From positions 1-64,000 of the forward strand of contig JBGCGD010000013.1 of the NCBI GenBank assembly GCA_045110515.1: DNA of 64,000 nucleotides, in the 5' to 3' direction. Positions 45,532 through 54,781 of the stretch are shown piece by piece. This DNA comes from Granulosicoccus sp045110515. GTDB taxonomy: Bacteria; Pseudomonadota; Gammaproteobacteria; Granulosicoccales; Granulosicoccaceae. The notes below the pieces were generated by a model, which saw only the letters and a program-made list of their open reading frames with translations, was not told the origin of the DNA and made no database searches. How positions within the stretch are numbered: position 1 is the stretch's first letter; every line of letters starts with the position of its first letter. Position numbers and translations under genes: made by a program.

Positions 45532-45894
45532 TTAACCTACCACCGGTCTTAGGGCTTTTTCAAAAGACTCAGCTGTGAACGGCTTAGCAACCAAGAACTG
45601 AGCACCGGCCTCTTTAGCTTCAGCGCGCATTTCTGCCGTTGATTCGGTAGTAACAAAGCCGAACTTCACGGAATTTCCAGCCGCTCTAATTGCCCTCAAG
45701 AAATCAATACCATTCATTTCAGGCATGTTCCAATCACACAGAACAAGCTGTGGCCCATAATCATCGATTTTTTCGAGCGCTATCGAACCATCTTCTGCCT
45801 CTTCAAACTCCATATTGTCGAAGCCAGCCTGTTTAAGAGTTCGCTTTACGATCATTCGCATGGATTTAGAATCGTCAACTATCATCACTTTCAT
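45532..45894 (-). CDS. CheY-like single-domain response regulator
   Basis: A 120-residue stand-alone receiver domain. The acidic pair Asp7-Asp8, phospho-acceptor Asp54 in LCDWNMPEMNG, Thr82/Thr83 and Lys104 are all present, so it should be phosphorylatable. No output domain is present, so it must act by protein contact. Next to it is a possible CheC-like phosphatase. No kinase is adjacent. Could be chemotaxis, twitching or another signalling chain. Confidence 0.92.
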   Translation of the reverse strand: MKVMIVDDSKSMRMIVKRTLKQAGFDNMEFEEAEDGSIALEKIDDYGPQLVLCDWNMPEMNGIDFLRAIRAAGNSVKFGFVTTESTAEMRAEAKEAGAQFLVAKPFTAESFEKALRPVVG

Positions 45895-45993
45895 AAAATT
45901 CTGACCAAATTTACACAGATATTCCTATATCGGCAGGCAAATTGGATCTTTAAACTTCACGATCGAGACAGAGAAATTCTATGTGAACTCGCT

Positions 45994-47205
45994 CTAAATT
46001 TTACGGAAAACCAAGGAAGCATTTGTGCCACCAAAACCGAAACTGTTCGACATAACGGTGTCCATCTCAGGATTGTCGATTCTAGTACGGACAATTGGCA
46101 TACCTTCAGCCGCTTCATCGAGGTTGTCGATATGCGCGGATTCTGCGATGAATCCTGCTTGCTGCATCAGTAACGTATAGATAGCCTCTTGAACGCCTGC
46201 TGCTCCCAGAGAATGGCCAGACAAGGATTTGGTAGAGCCAATATGTGGGATCGCATCACCAAAAGCGGCTTTAACGGCGCCTAGTTCTGCGATATCGCCC
46301 ACGGGAGTACTGGTTCCATGTGCGTTAATGTAATTGATAGGTGAATCAACGGTTGCACTGGCTAACTGCATGCATCGAGCGGCTCCTTCTCCGGATGGTG
46401 CGACCATGTCGTGACCATCGGATGTTGCTCCATAGCCAACTACTTCGGCATAAATGGTAGCACCACGCGCTTTTGCTACTTCCAGTTCTTCAACAACCAC
46501 CATACCGCCACCACCAGCAATGACGAAACCATCTCTGTTGGCGTCGTAGGCTCGTGAAGCAATCTCTGGTGTATCATTGTACTGAGTTGATAACGCACCC
46601 ATCGCGTCAAATAAACAACTCAAAGTCCAATGTTCTTCTTCGCCGCCACCGGCGAAAACACGGTCCTGCTTACCTAGTTGAATGAGTTCTAGAGCATTGC
46701 CAATACAATGCGCACTGGTAGAACAGGCAGACGATATTGAGTAATTTATACCTTTGATTTTGAAGGGCGTTGCCAAACAAGCTGACACGGTACTACCCAT
46801 GGTCTGCGTTACCCGGTAAGGGCCGACACGTCGAATACCGCGATCGCGAAGGATGTCCGCGGATTCAACTTGACTCAACGACGAGCCGCCGCCCGAACCC
46901 GCAATAATTCCAGTTCGAATATTAGAAACTTCTTCAGGTGTCAGACCAGCATCTTCAATGGCATCTTGCATGGCCAGGTAGGCGTAGGCCGCTGCCCCGC
47001 CCATAAACCGGAACTGCTTGCGGTCGATGGCTTCTTTCAGGTCTAGGTCGGGTGCTGCTGCCACATGGCTACGCATTCCCATTTCCTTATAAATTTCACG
47101 AGTGGTGATGCCGGATCTTGCTTCCCGCAAAGACTCTGTCACCGATGCTTTATCGTTTCCCAGGCACGACTTGATACCAATGCCGGTGATAACCGCTCTA
47201 CGCAT
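45994..47205 (-). CDS. fabB: beta-ketoacyl-ACP synthase I
   Basis: Elongating enzyme of unsaturated fatty acid synthesis (condenses acyl-ACP with malonyl-ACP). The 403-residue protein has the active-site Cys in SSACSTSAHCIG, and the two catalytic His in NAHGTSTPVGD and SGHSLGAAG. Adjacent fabA identifies it as FabB rather than FabF. It starts 12 bases after fabA. Confidence 0.97.
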   Translation of the reverse strand: MRRAVITGIGIKSCLGNDKASVTESLREARSGITTREIYKEMGMRSHVAAAPDLDLKEAIDRKQFRFMGGAAAYAYLAMQDAIEDAGLTPEEVSNIRTGIIAGSGGGSSLSQVESADILRDRGIRRVGPYRVTQTMGSTVSACLATPFKIKGINYSISSACSTSAHCIGNALELIQLGKQDRVFAGGGEEEHWTLSCLFDAMGALSTQYNDTPEIASRAYDANRDGFVIAGGGGMVVVEELEVAKARGATIYAEVVGYGATSDGHDMVAPSGEGAARCMQLASATVDSPINYINAHGTSTPVGDIAELGAVKAAFGDAIPHIGSTKSLSGHSLGAAGVQEAIYTLLMQQAGFIAESAHIDNLDEAAEGMPIVRTRIDNPEMDTVMSNSFGFGGTNASLVFRKI

Positions 47206-47217
47206 AATAAATACTCG

Positions 47218-47748
47218 TTAGAAATCTTCTGTAGATGTGAATAAACCAACGCGCAGATCACGGGCCGTATAAATTTCTCGGTCGTCTACGAGCATGCGGG
47301 CATCACCAATGCCCATAACCAGTTTTCTCTCAATAAGCCGCGTCATGGAAATTTCATAGCGGACTCGCTCAGCCTTGGGTAGAACCTGACCGAAGAATTT
47401 AACCTCTCCCGCACCAAGCGCCCTGCCTCGCCCGGGGTTACCTTTCCAGCCTAAGAAAAAACCAATGAGTTGCCACATACAGTCAAGCCCTAAACAACCC
47501 GGCATGACTGGATCGCCCCGGAAATGACAATCAAAAAACCATAAATCCGGAGTGATATCGAGCTCTGCAATAATTTCACCCTTACCGGCGGCACCGCCGT
47601 CGGCGGTAATGCTCGTGATTCGATCGAACATGAGCATGTTGGGCAATGGCAAACGGGCATTACCCTCGCCAAATAACTCACCGTTACCGCAGGCTATGAG
47701 CTCATCACGATCAAATGAGTGTCGATTGGAAAGATCTGGGGGATTCAT
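47218..47748 (-). CDS. fabA: 3-hydroxydecanoyl-ACP dehydratase/isomerase
   Basis: Dehydrates 3-hydroxydecanoyl-ACP and isomerises it to the cis-3 product, the branching step to unsaturated fatty acids. The 176-residue protein has the catalytic His in FDCHFRGDPVMPGCLGLD, with the Asp about 14 residues later. Slightly longer than E. coli FabA (172). It is followed by fabB and lies three bases after the DUF4197 gene, making a bioY-DUF4197-fabA-fabB run. Confidence 0.97.
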   Translation of the reverse strand: MNPPDLSNRHSFDRDELIACGNGELFGEGNARLPLPNMLMFDRITSITADGGAAGKGEIIAELDITPDLWFFDCHFRGDPVMPGCLGLDCMWQLIGFFLGWKGNPGRGRALGAGEVKFFGQVLPKAERVRYEISMTRLIERKLVMGIGDARMLVDDREIYTARDLRVGLFTSTEDF

Positions 47749-47751
47749 AAG

Positions 47752-48510
47752 TTAGCTTCCGCCGAACACGCGCTGCAGAATCTGCGAGGTGCGCTTAATA
47801 GGATTTTCACGTATCGCTTTTTCCTCTTCAGCCAGATAGTGAAAGATTCCACCCGAACCTTTTTCTACGACGTGACTTGTGAGGTCCGCATCCACTTTTG
47901 GCGCAAACGGAATGGCGTTGTATTTTTTTAGTAACTTGTTGAATGTGCTAACAGCGCCAACGTCGGCAAGTGCTCCATCGACGATGGGACGCATTTGAGC
48001 CTGTAAGTCTGCCCCTGTTTTACTGCGAAAATATTCAGTTGCAGCATCATCAGGGCCTTGCAAAATACCTTTGGCATCGTCAACGCTCATGTCTTGAATT
48101 GCGCCGACAAAAAGAGCACGGGCTTTGGGCGTTGCTTGTTCAGCGGCTTCGTTGAGTTTTAGCTCAAGCTCGTCAAATGAGCTTTCAAGTCCGACTTTTT
48201 TTGCCACGTTACGGGCTTTCACCAAAGACTTGGGCAATGGGATGCGTATAGCGGGGTCACCGCTAAAACCCTTTGCCGCCCCAAGTTGATCAACCACGGC
48301 ATTTGATCCCGTGGTTAATGCTTCTTTTAAGCCTTTGGTGATTTCATCTGAACTTAACGACGCGCCCAGTGAACCACCGCCCGAGCCACTAGTGCTGCTT
48401 TCGATAGCCGCTTTTGCCGCATCTTTTAGATCATCCAGCTTAAGACCCGCGGCACACGCCGTCGAACCCAAAGCAAGACTTAGAAGTACAGCACTAGCTT
48501 GTTTGATCAC
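47752..48510 (-). CDS. DUF4197 secreted protein
   Basis: A 252-residue protein of the DUF4197 family with an N-terminal signal peptide (SAVLLSLALGSTACAA, cleavage near residue 21) and a Gly/Ser-rich linker. The GTG start at 48510 overlaps the bioY stop by four bases (GTGA). The family's function is unknown and periplasmic location is inferred. Position between bioY and fabA suggests a link to lipid or envelope metabolism, but this is only context. Confidence 0.85.
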   Translation of the reverse strand: MIKQASAVLLSLALGSTACAAGLKLDDLKDAAKAAIESSTSGSGGGSLGASLSSDEITKGLKEALTTGSNAVVDQLGAAKGFSGDPAIRIPLPKSLVKARNVAKKVGLESSFDELELKLNEAAEQATPKARALFVGAIQDMSVDDAKGILQGPDDAATEYFRSKTGADLQAQMRPIVDGALADVGAVSTFNKLLKKYNAIPFAPKVDADLTSHVVEKGSGGIFHYLAEEEKAIRENPIKRTSQILQRVFGGS

Positions 48511-49118
48511 TTAAGTAGTTTCCACAGAGTTGGCAATACTGCCGCCGCTATTAGGATTTTGGCTAAGTCACCTAGTAAGAACGGCGTCATGCCCCAAGCC
48601 AGTACCGGCTTGTCCCAACCGACGATACTTCCTAACCAGGCAATACCAAAAGCATAGATAATGACGTTTCCGATAACCATGGCGGCAATCGTTGTCACTA
48701 CAGATCTGTCCCATCGACGCTCAGCCAGCATACCAGTGGCATAGGCCGCCACGATAAAGCCGAGCAGGTAGCCGCCGGTCGTGCCCAACATGTAGGCCAG
48801 TCCAATTCCCTTTTCAGGTGTGCCTGCGAAAACGGGTAATCCCATTGCTCCCTGCGCCAAGTAGGCGACAACAGCCGCTGCACCCAATCTTGGGCCCAAC
48901 ACCATACCCAGAGCCAGAACAACCAGCGTTTGCAAGGTCATAGGAACCGGGTAGAAAGGAATAGAGGCCTTTGCGGACAAGGTCAACAAAATGCTGCCAA
49001 CAACCACGGCCGCGATGTTTCGCACCCAGGTTGCGGTGACAGTATTGGTAGCAGGAACTAGCTGATCCAGTAAAGTAGCAGCAGAATTCAATGACTGATC
49101 AGCGTTTGCGGTCGCCAT
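48507..49118 (-). CDS. bioY: biotin transporter BioY
   Basis: Membrane S component of an ECF-type biotin importer; in gammaproteobacteria it often works alone. The 203-residue protein has about six hydrophobic segments, with typical stretches TLQTLVVLALGMVLGPRLG and GTTGGYLLGFIVAAY. No bioM/bioN genes are adjacent. The ATG at 49118 fits the normal BioY N-terminus; the frame stays open upstream to 49478, but those residues do not resemble BioY. It heads the run leading to fabA-fabB, linking biotin supply with fatty acid synthesis. No BirA-type operator could be identified. Confidence 0.92.
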   Translation of the reverse strand: MATANADQSLNSAATLLDQLVPATNTVTATWVRNIAAVVVGSILLTLSAKASIPFYPVPMTLQTLVVLALGMVLGPRLGAAAVVAYLAQGAMGLPVFAGTPEKGIGLAYMLGTTGGYLLGFIVAAYATGMLAERRWDRSVVTTIAAMVIGNVIIYAFGIAWLGSIVGWDKPVLAWGMTPFLLGDLAKILIAAAVLPTLWKLLK

Positions 49119-49458
49119 ATCGATGTGTGTCTCCGTTTGAAACAAGAAAGAGTGCCAAGATTCGTGAGAGTATATCAAAGCGCTGCCCCTAGCCCGACAA
49201 TAGAAATCACCACAAGTCCTTATCCGACGACTTGAAGGAAACGTTTTTGCTCTCAGACCACCATTTCCCAGCCTATGTCGCCACGCCACAAGCGGCAGTG
49301 TAAAAGCGGCACCACCAAAGCTCAAACCAAAACCGGAACGCACAAAGCCGCTGCCCATAAAGCAAACACGCACTAGTGGGATTTTGCGTAGCGCCAACGC
49401 GGCCCAAACGGTATCGTACGCAATGAATCCCCCCCACAGAATCATGCAGAGGCAGGTT
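49119..49458. other. divergent intergenic region, bioY / DUF924
   Basis: 340 bases between two divergent genes, expected to hold both promoters. I could not find a convincing -35/-10 pair or a BirA, BioR or BioQ site. The minus frame continuing upstream of bioY is open across the whole region, giving a Gly/Ser/Arg-rich translation of no known family, so it is left as non-coding. Confidence 0.4.
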
Positions 49459-50094
49459 ATGAGTTCAGACAAGTCCAAACAGATTAATGCTGTACTTGAT
49501 GCTCAACACGTCCTTGAGACGTGGTTTAAAGACGATGACTCGGGACGCATGGACCTACCTCAGCCGAAGCGTTGGTTTATGGGGGGACAGAAGCTTGATG
49601 AATATTTAAAAGCTACCTACTCCACGACCTTGACAGCTGCGGCCAACGGCGAACTGGATCATTGGTTGGATGATGCTCAGTCTGCACTGGCATTTATTGT
49701 CTTGTTAGATCAGTTCAATCGCAATATGAATCGAGGCACTGCGAAAGCATTTGCCTTAGATGCCAAAGCACTTGCTGTCAGCCGACAGGCCCTGGATCTG
49801 AACTACACATCACAGTACACATTGACACAAAAGATGTTTTGCTACATGCCGTTCGAGCATGACGAATCATATGAATCTCAAAAGACTGCGGTGGAGCTTT
49901 TTCAACAACTGAAAAATGATGCACCCGATGAATATAAAGAGTTTGCCGATGGAGCTTTGGCTTCCGCCATCGAACACCAGGAAATTGTGGAACAGTTCGG
50001 CCGCTACCCCCACAGAAACAAAACTCTCGGCCGCGCAAATACCGACAAAGAGGAGCAGTGGCTAGCAGGAGACCATAAGAGCTTCGGTCAATGA
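49459..50094 (+). CDS. DUF924 family protein
   Basis: A 211-residue soluble, mostly helical protein of DUF924, a TPR-like family. The motif FIVLLDQFNRNMNRGTAKAF and the later FCYMPFEHDES are family hallmarks (DQFxRN and MPxxHSE-like). Function is unknown. The ATG at 49459 is preferred because it is preceded by a GGCAGG ribosome-binding site and matches the family N-terminus; an upstream in-frame ATG at 49384 adds unlike residues. It is convergent with the tag gene, with 14 bases between. Confidence 0.87.
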   Translation: MSSDKSKQINAVLDAQHVLETWFKDDDSGRMDLPQPKRWFMGGQKLDEYLKATYSTTLTAAANGELDHWLDDAQSALAFIVLLDQFNRNMNRGTAKAFALDAKALAVSRQALDLNYTSQYTLTQKMFCYMPFEHDESYESQKTAVELFQQLKNDAPDEYKEFADGALASAIEHQEIVEQFGRYPHRNKTLGRANTDKEEQWLAGDHKSFGQ

Positions 50095-50108
50095 AGCCCT
50101 TAATGTTT

Positions 50109-50687
50109 TTATAACTTGACCTGCTTGTAACAAGGACAACTGATGAGATGATCGTTAACAAGCCCAGCAGCTTGCATGAACGCATAGCACGTGGTCGGGC
50201 CGACAAAAGAAAACCCCCGTCGTTTTAAGTCTTTGCTCATCTGTTTTGAAACGTCTGTACTACCGGGTACGTCACTGAGCTTGCGCACTTTATTATCTAC
50301 CGGGGAGTTGCCTACATACTTCCATACGAAATCTGAAAACTCCTCCCCGGAATCTCTTAACCTAAGCAAGGCTTGGGCGTTTTTACGCACGGCGTACACT
50401 TTCTGTTTATGCCGGACAATGGCTGGATTGACAGCAATTTTGTCAAGTTTTTCATCGCTAAATCGAGCGACTTTTTCAGGGGAGAATTCCGCAAATACTT
50501 TTCGATAGCCTTCGCGTTTATTTAATATGGTTATCCAACTCAGGCCAGCTTGTGCGCCTTCTAAGTTGATCATCTCAAACAAGTGTTGAGTGTCGAAATT
50601 GGGACGCCCCCATTCTTCGTCGTGGTATTGAATGTACAACTCACTACCCAGACACCAGCCACACTTTTCGTCTTCGGATTTTGCCAC
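50109..50687 (-). CDS. tag: DNA-3-methyladenine glycosylase I
   Basis: Excises 3-methyladenine from alkylated DNA. The 192-residue protein has the N-terminal zinc-ligand Cys pair in CGWCLG, followed by YHDEEWG, the NLEGAQAGLSWITIL helix, and the C-terminal SFVGPTTCYAFMQAAGLVNDHL with its Cys and His ligands. The GTG at 50687 is chosen because AGAAG lies at a suitable distance upstream and it gives the normal length; a second GTG (50693) and a TTG (50714) are possible. A second alkylation glycosylase (AlkA-like) is present at 61460-62083. Confidence 0.93.
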   Translation of the reverse strand: MAKSEDEKCGWCLGSELYIQYHDEEWGRPNFDTQHLFEMINLEGAQAGLSWITILNKREGYRKVFAEFSPEKVARFSDEKLDKIAVNPAIVRHKQKVYAVRKNAQALLRLRDSGEEFSDFVWKYVGNSPVDNKVRKLSDVPGSTDVSKQMSKDLKRRGFSFVGPTTCYAFMQAAGLVNDHLISCPCYKQVKL

Positions 50688-50761
50688 TGTCACCGCTCTT
50701 CTACACCTGACCAAAGTGCAGCATACCTGAACGTTTGTGGTTAGCGAACGATGGGGGCTTA

Positions 50762-52858
50762 CTATCCGTTAGTGCCGGTCTTCGGCAGCACAGACGAACT
50801 AAGAGGCTCGTTCGCTGCAGCATCTTGCACGCCATATGGCCAATGCTGTAGCCAATCAACATATTTTGCTGAGTTGAGAGGCTTGCTAACGAAATAGCCT
50901 TGAGCGATATCGCAACCTGAAGCCTTCAGAAAATCGAGTTGCGATTCATCTTCGATACCTTCAGCGACCACTTTCATATTGAAGTGTTTTCCTAGGCCCA
51001 ACACCGCTTCAACGATGGCAACATCATCGCCATCATTAGAAATATCAGTAATGAAAGCCTTATCAATTTTTAACGTATTCACTGGAAACTTCTTTAGGTA
51101 AGCAAGCGATGAATACCCGGTACCAAAATCATCAATAGCGAGCTTCAAACCGTGAGCACCGAGTTGATGTAGTGAATTAATAACCTCGGCCGGATCATGC
51201 ATGACAGCACTTTCAGTGATTTCCAATTCAAGCAAATGAGGGGCTAGTTGGGAATCCTCTAGTGCTTTGCGCACCATGGGAAGTAGGTTTCCATCAGTAA
51301 ACTGCACGGCAGAAATATTAACGGCAACGTTCAAGCCAACGTACCCTAACTGCTGAAGCTCGTGCATCTTGTAGCACGCGGTTCGCAGTATCCATTCACC
51401 CAGTTCGATGATCATGCCTGTTTCTTCGGCAACCGGGACAAAGTCTTCCGGTGATATGTAACCACGTGTTGGATGTTTCCATCTCACCAGAGCTTCTGCG
51501 CCAGTAGCCTCTTTCGTATGTATGTTGATCTTCGGCTGGTAGTGAACTTCAAACTGCTCTTCTTGCAAAGCCACCTTTAGGTCTTCTTCTAAACACATTC
51601 GATTAGTGAGGCTTTTACGCATTTTCTCAGTAAACATCTGGTACTGAGCTTTTCCCTGGCCCTTAGCTTCTTGTAAAGCAACTGACGCATTGTTGACTAT
51701 CTCTTCCCCTAACAACTCATCTTCTTGGCTAACTAATACATCATTGGGAAAACGAGAAATTCCAACAGAGACGGCAGTCTTGAGTGTGAAACCTCTATAT
51801 TCATAGGGCTCAGACACTACCTTCATGATGCGCTGGGCAATTTTTTCTATTGATTCTGTATCACTGACATCTTGCTGCAATACAACAAACTCATCGCCGT
51901 CAAGCCTTGCGATCAAGTCAACTTCAGAAACTTGATTGCGCAATCGATTGGACACTTCGATGACCATCTTATCGCCAATCAAATTACCGTATTGATCATT
52001 AAAGAACTTAAAGTTATCGAAATCGATTAAGAACACTGAAAACGAACGGTCGTCGGAAATCGAGGCACGCACCGTTTTCTTCAGCGCATCCTCGAACATC
52101 AACCGGTTAGGCAAATGTGTTAAAGGATCGTGGTGCGCGGCAAATTCAAGGTACTGCTGCTTTACCTTAACTTGCCTTTCTGACCTACGTTGCCCGTCTA
52201 TAAGGTTGTTGATTTCCTGTGCAAGAGGCCTGAGGTCTACCCTTTCTGGAAGGGCAATGAGCTCAGGTGCTCGGCCCTGACTTTCCTCGCGGCTAGTTCT
52301 GAGCGCGTCAATCAATTTCTCCATGGGGTACACATAAAACCTAAAAACCCCCATCATGACCACGGATGCCGCCAACATACTTGTAAACAAGGCAAAGAAG
52401 AATTGTTGCAGGGCAAGTACGACTGTCCTGATAACATCCCGCCTGTTATCTACGTAGGCAATAACCTTCAGTGTTTCATCCGGCGTTTGCACAGCCCATT
52501 GGAAGTCAAGCGTGTAGTTGTTCACAGCAAGCTGTTCAAAAACACCGGAAAAGCGTGGTGTCTTGCCAGCGTTTAACAGCAAATCATCCGAGCTGCTGAG
52601 AATGAGCATCCCGACCAAGGATTCATCAAACAATAAATCTGGAAGTTTTTCAAATTGTCGATCTACTCGCAGTATCTGCTCATTGACCTTAGCTTGCTGC
52701 ATGGCGCGCTGCTGAACTACCCTGTCATCGTGGTCGTTATACAGCCCACTGAGAAACACGACCCATTGACTTGTGAACAGGATCAACGCCACCGAACCAG
52801 CCATCAGACGGGCGGTCTTAGAGTGGTAGACGTTTAGCAGTTCTCGACGGAAATCCAA
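50762..52858 (-). CDS. membrane GGDEF/EAL domain protein, likely c-di-GMP phosphodiesterase
   Basis: A 698-residue membrane signalling protein. Two membrane spans (about 17-35 and 154-174) flank a periplasmic sensor region, followed by a linker, a GGDEF domain (about 238-400) and an EAL domain (about 415-665). The GGDEF signature reads DGDEF, first Gly replaced by Asp, so cyclase activity may be reduced or lost. The EAL domain keeps EALVRW, the NISAVQF and ELEITES segments and the DDFGTGYSSL loop, so it should hydrolyse c-di-GMP. The start is TTG at 52858 with an AGGA about 10 bases upstream. It follows groL's terminator. Confidence 0.9.
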   Translation of the reverse strand: MDFRRELLNVYHSKTARLMAGSVALILFTSQWVVFLSGLYNDHDDRVVQQRAMQQAKVNEQILRVDRQFEKLPDLLFDESLVGMLILSSSDDLLLNAGKTPRFSGVFEQLAVNNYTLDFQWAVQTPDETLKVIAYVDNRRDVIRTVVLALQQFFFALFTSMLAASVVMMGVFRFYVYPMEKLIDALRTSREESQGRAPELIALPERVDLRPLAQEINNLIDGQRRSERQVKVKQQYLEFAAHHDPLTHLPNRLMFEDALKKTVRASISDDRSFSVFLIDFDNFKFFNDQYGNLIGDKMVIEVSNRLRNQVSEVDLIARLDGDEFVVLQQDVSDTESIEKIAQRIMKVVSEPYEYRGFTLKTAVSVGISRFPNDVLVSQEDELLGEEIVNNASVALQEAKGQGKAQYQMFTEKMRKSLTNRMCLEEDLKVALQEEQFEVHYQPKINIHTKEATGAEALVRWKHPTRGYISPEDFVPVAEETGMIIELGEWILRTACYKMHELQQLGYVGLNVAVNISAVQFTDGNLLPMVRKALEDSQLAPHLLELEITESAVMHDPAEVINSLHQLGAHGLKLAIDDFGTGYSSLAYLKKFPVNTLKIDKAFITDISNDGDDVAIVEAVLGLGKHFNMKVVAEGIEDESQLDFLKASGCDIAQGYFVSKPLNSAKYVDWLQHWPYGVQDAAANEPLSSSVLPKTGTNG

Positions 52859-52967
52859 AAAAAGATCCTATGTGTGTCTCAATCAGGCAGAGCGAGTGCT
52901 CACCATTTACCTACGTATCGGCACGGTGCGCCTGCCCTGAAGGTGGACTTACCGGAGCCTTGAAACG

Positions 52968-52995
52968 CAAAACCCCCGCTTAAGCGGGGGTTTTG
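52968..52995 (-). terminator. intrinsic terminator downstream of groL
   Basis: A perfect 28-base palindrome (CAAAACCCCCGCTTAAGCGG... mirrored), 14 bp per arm, with a TTAA centre, giving a G+C-rich stem followed by TTTT on the minus strand. It lies 56 bases beyond the groL stop and before the GGDEF/EAL gene, so it should end groESL transcription. Being symmetric, it may also work on the plus strand. Confidence 0.88.
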
Positions 52996-53051
52996 GTACA
53001 ACCAAGTGAGAATTAGCTCACATAATCAATAACACCTAAAGAGGTGTTTAA

Positions 53052-54695
53052 TTACATCATGCCGCCCATTCCACCCATTCCACCCATATCAGGCATGCCA
53101 CCAGCTGGCGCATCATCCTTTGGAGTGTCAGCGATCATGCACTCAGTTGTGATCATAAGACCCGCAACAGATGCAGCGTTCTGAAGAGCGTAACGAGTTA
53201 CTTTAGTTGGATCTAGGATACCCAGCTCAACCATGTCACCGTATTCGCCGTTAGCGGCGTTGTAACCGAAGTTACCTGAACCGTCACGTACCTTAGCAAC
53301 CACTACTGAAGGCTCGCCGCCCGCGTTAGAGACGATCTGGCGTAGAGGCTCTTCCATCGCACGCTTAGCGATACCGATACCGATGTCTTGCTCATGGTTG
53401 TCACCCGATACAGCTTCAACAGCTGCAATAGCGCGAACCAGTGCAGTACCACCACCAGGAACGATACCTTCTTCAACCGCTGCACGAGTTGCATGTAGCG
53501 CATCGTCAACACGGTCTTTCTTTTCTTTCATTTCAACTTCAGTAGCAGCACCAACCTTGATTACCGCAACACCGCCGGCAAGCTTAGCAACACGCTCTTG
53601 AAGCTTCTCTTTGTCGTAGTCAGAAGTCGCTTGGTCGATTTGAGTGCGGATCTGCTCAACTCGCGCTGAGATCTCTTCAGATGAACCAGCACCGTCAACA
53701 ACGATAGTGTTGTCTTTGTCGACAGTTACACGCTTGGCAGTACCGAGATCTTCTAGAGTGATCTTGTCCAGAGACAGACCTACTTCTTCAGAGATAACCT
53801 GGCCGCCAGTCAGGATAGCGATATCCTGAAGCATAGCCTTGCGACGATCACCGAAGCCAGGTGCTTTTACTGCACATGTCTTGATGATTCCGCGCATGCT
53901 GTTAACAACCAATGTTGCAAGAGCTTCGCCTTCAACATCTTCAGCGATGATCAACAATGGCTTGCCAGACTTAGCAACTGCTTCCAGCGCTGGGAGCAAA
54001 TCACGGATGTTGCTGATTTTCTTGTCGAACAATAAGACGTATGGGTCTTCCAGTTCTGCAGTCATTGCATCCTGGTTGTTGACGAAGTAAGGAGAGAGGT
54101 AACCACGGTCGAACTGCATACCTTCTACAACGTCAAGTTCGTTGTCGAGTGACTTGCCTTCTTCAACAGTGATAACGCCTTCTTTACCGACTTTCGCCAT
54201 TGCTTCAGCAATGATGTTACCGATTGATTCGTCGCTGTTGGCAGAGATAGAACCAACCTGAGCAACGGCTTTCTCGTCGTTGCAAGGCTTAGACATGTTA
54301 GCTAGCTCGGCCGTAGCTGCAGCAACTGCTTTGTCGATACCACGCTTGAGATCCATAGGATTCATGCCAGCAGCAACAGACTTCAGACCTTCGCGAACGA
54401 TGCTCTGAGCCAGAACCGTCGCTGTAGTGGTTCCGTCACCTGCGATGTCAGAAGTTTGCGAAGCAACTTCTTTAACCATCTGGGCGCCCATGTTTTCGAA
54501 CTTGTCTTCAAGTTCGATTTCTTTGGCAACTGAAACACCATCTTTTGTAACGGTAGGTGCGCCGAACGACTTGTCCAGTACGACGTTACGGCCCTTAGGA
54601 CCTAATGTTACTTTTACGGCATTAGCCAGGACGTCAACGCCCTTAAGCATACGTTGGCGAGCCGAATCGGAAAAACGGACTTCTTTGGCACTCAT
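53052..54695 (-). CDS. groL: chaperonin GroEL
   Basis: Large subunit of the ATP-dependent GroEL/ES folding chamber. The 547-residue protein has the VTLGPKGRNVVLDKSFG ATP-site segment, GDGTTTATVLA and the C-terminal GGM repeat tail (GGMPDMGGMGGMGG). Length matches E. coli GroEL (548). It lies 86 bases after groS under the same promoter and CIRCE operator, and is followed by an intrinsic terminator. Confidence 0.99.
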   Translation of the reverse strand: MSAKEVRFSDSARQRMLKGVDVLANAVKVTLGPKGRNVVLDKSFGAPTVTKDGVSVAKEIELEDKFENMGAQMVKEVASQTSDIAGDGTTTATVLAQSIVREGLKSVAAGMNPMDLKRGIDKAVAAATAELANMSKPCNDEKAVAQVGSISANSDESIGNIIAEAMAKVGKEGVITVEEGKSLDNELDVVEGMQFDRGYLSPYFVNNQDAMTAELEDPYVLLFDKKISNIRDLLPALEAVAKSGKPLLIIAEDVEGEALATLVVNSMRGIIKTCAVKAPGFGDRRKAMLQDIAILTGGQVISEEVGLSLDKITLEDLGTAKRVTVDKDNTIVVDGAGSSEEISARVEQIRTQIDQATSDYDKEKLQERVAKLAGGVAVIKVGAATEVEMKEKKDRVDDALHATRAAVEEGIVPGGGTALVRAIAAVEAVSGDNHEQDIGIGIAKRAMEEPLRQIVSNAGGEPSVVVAKVRDGSGNFGYNAANGEYGDMVELGILDPTKVTRYALQNAASVAGLMITTECMIADTPKDDAPAGGMPDMGGMGGMGGMM

Positions 54696-54781
54696 TGAAA
54701 TGCAATCCTCATTAATTTGTTGAATAAAACCGGCAGGAGATGGGGTCTCGACTGACGGTCAGAACGGTTTGTTACCGGTGG

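Noticed and set aside
49119..49478. N-terminal extension of BioY
   Set aside because: Does not resemble BioY; start at 49118 gives the normal family length. Kept only as an observation.
53383..54723. Several plus-strand frames across groL and groS
   Set aside because: Antisense shadows of highly conserved chaperonin genes with no start signals.
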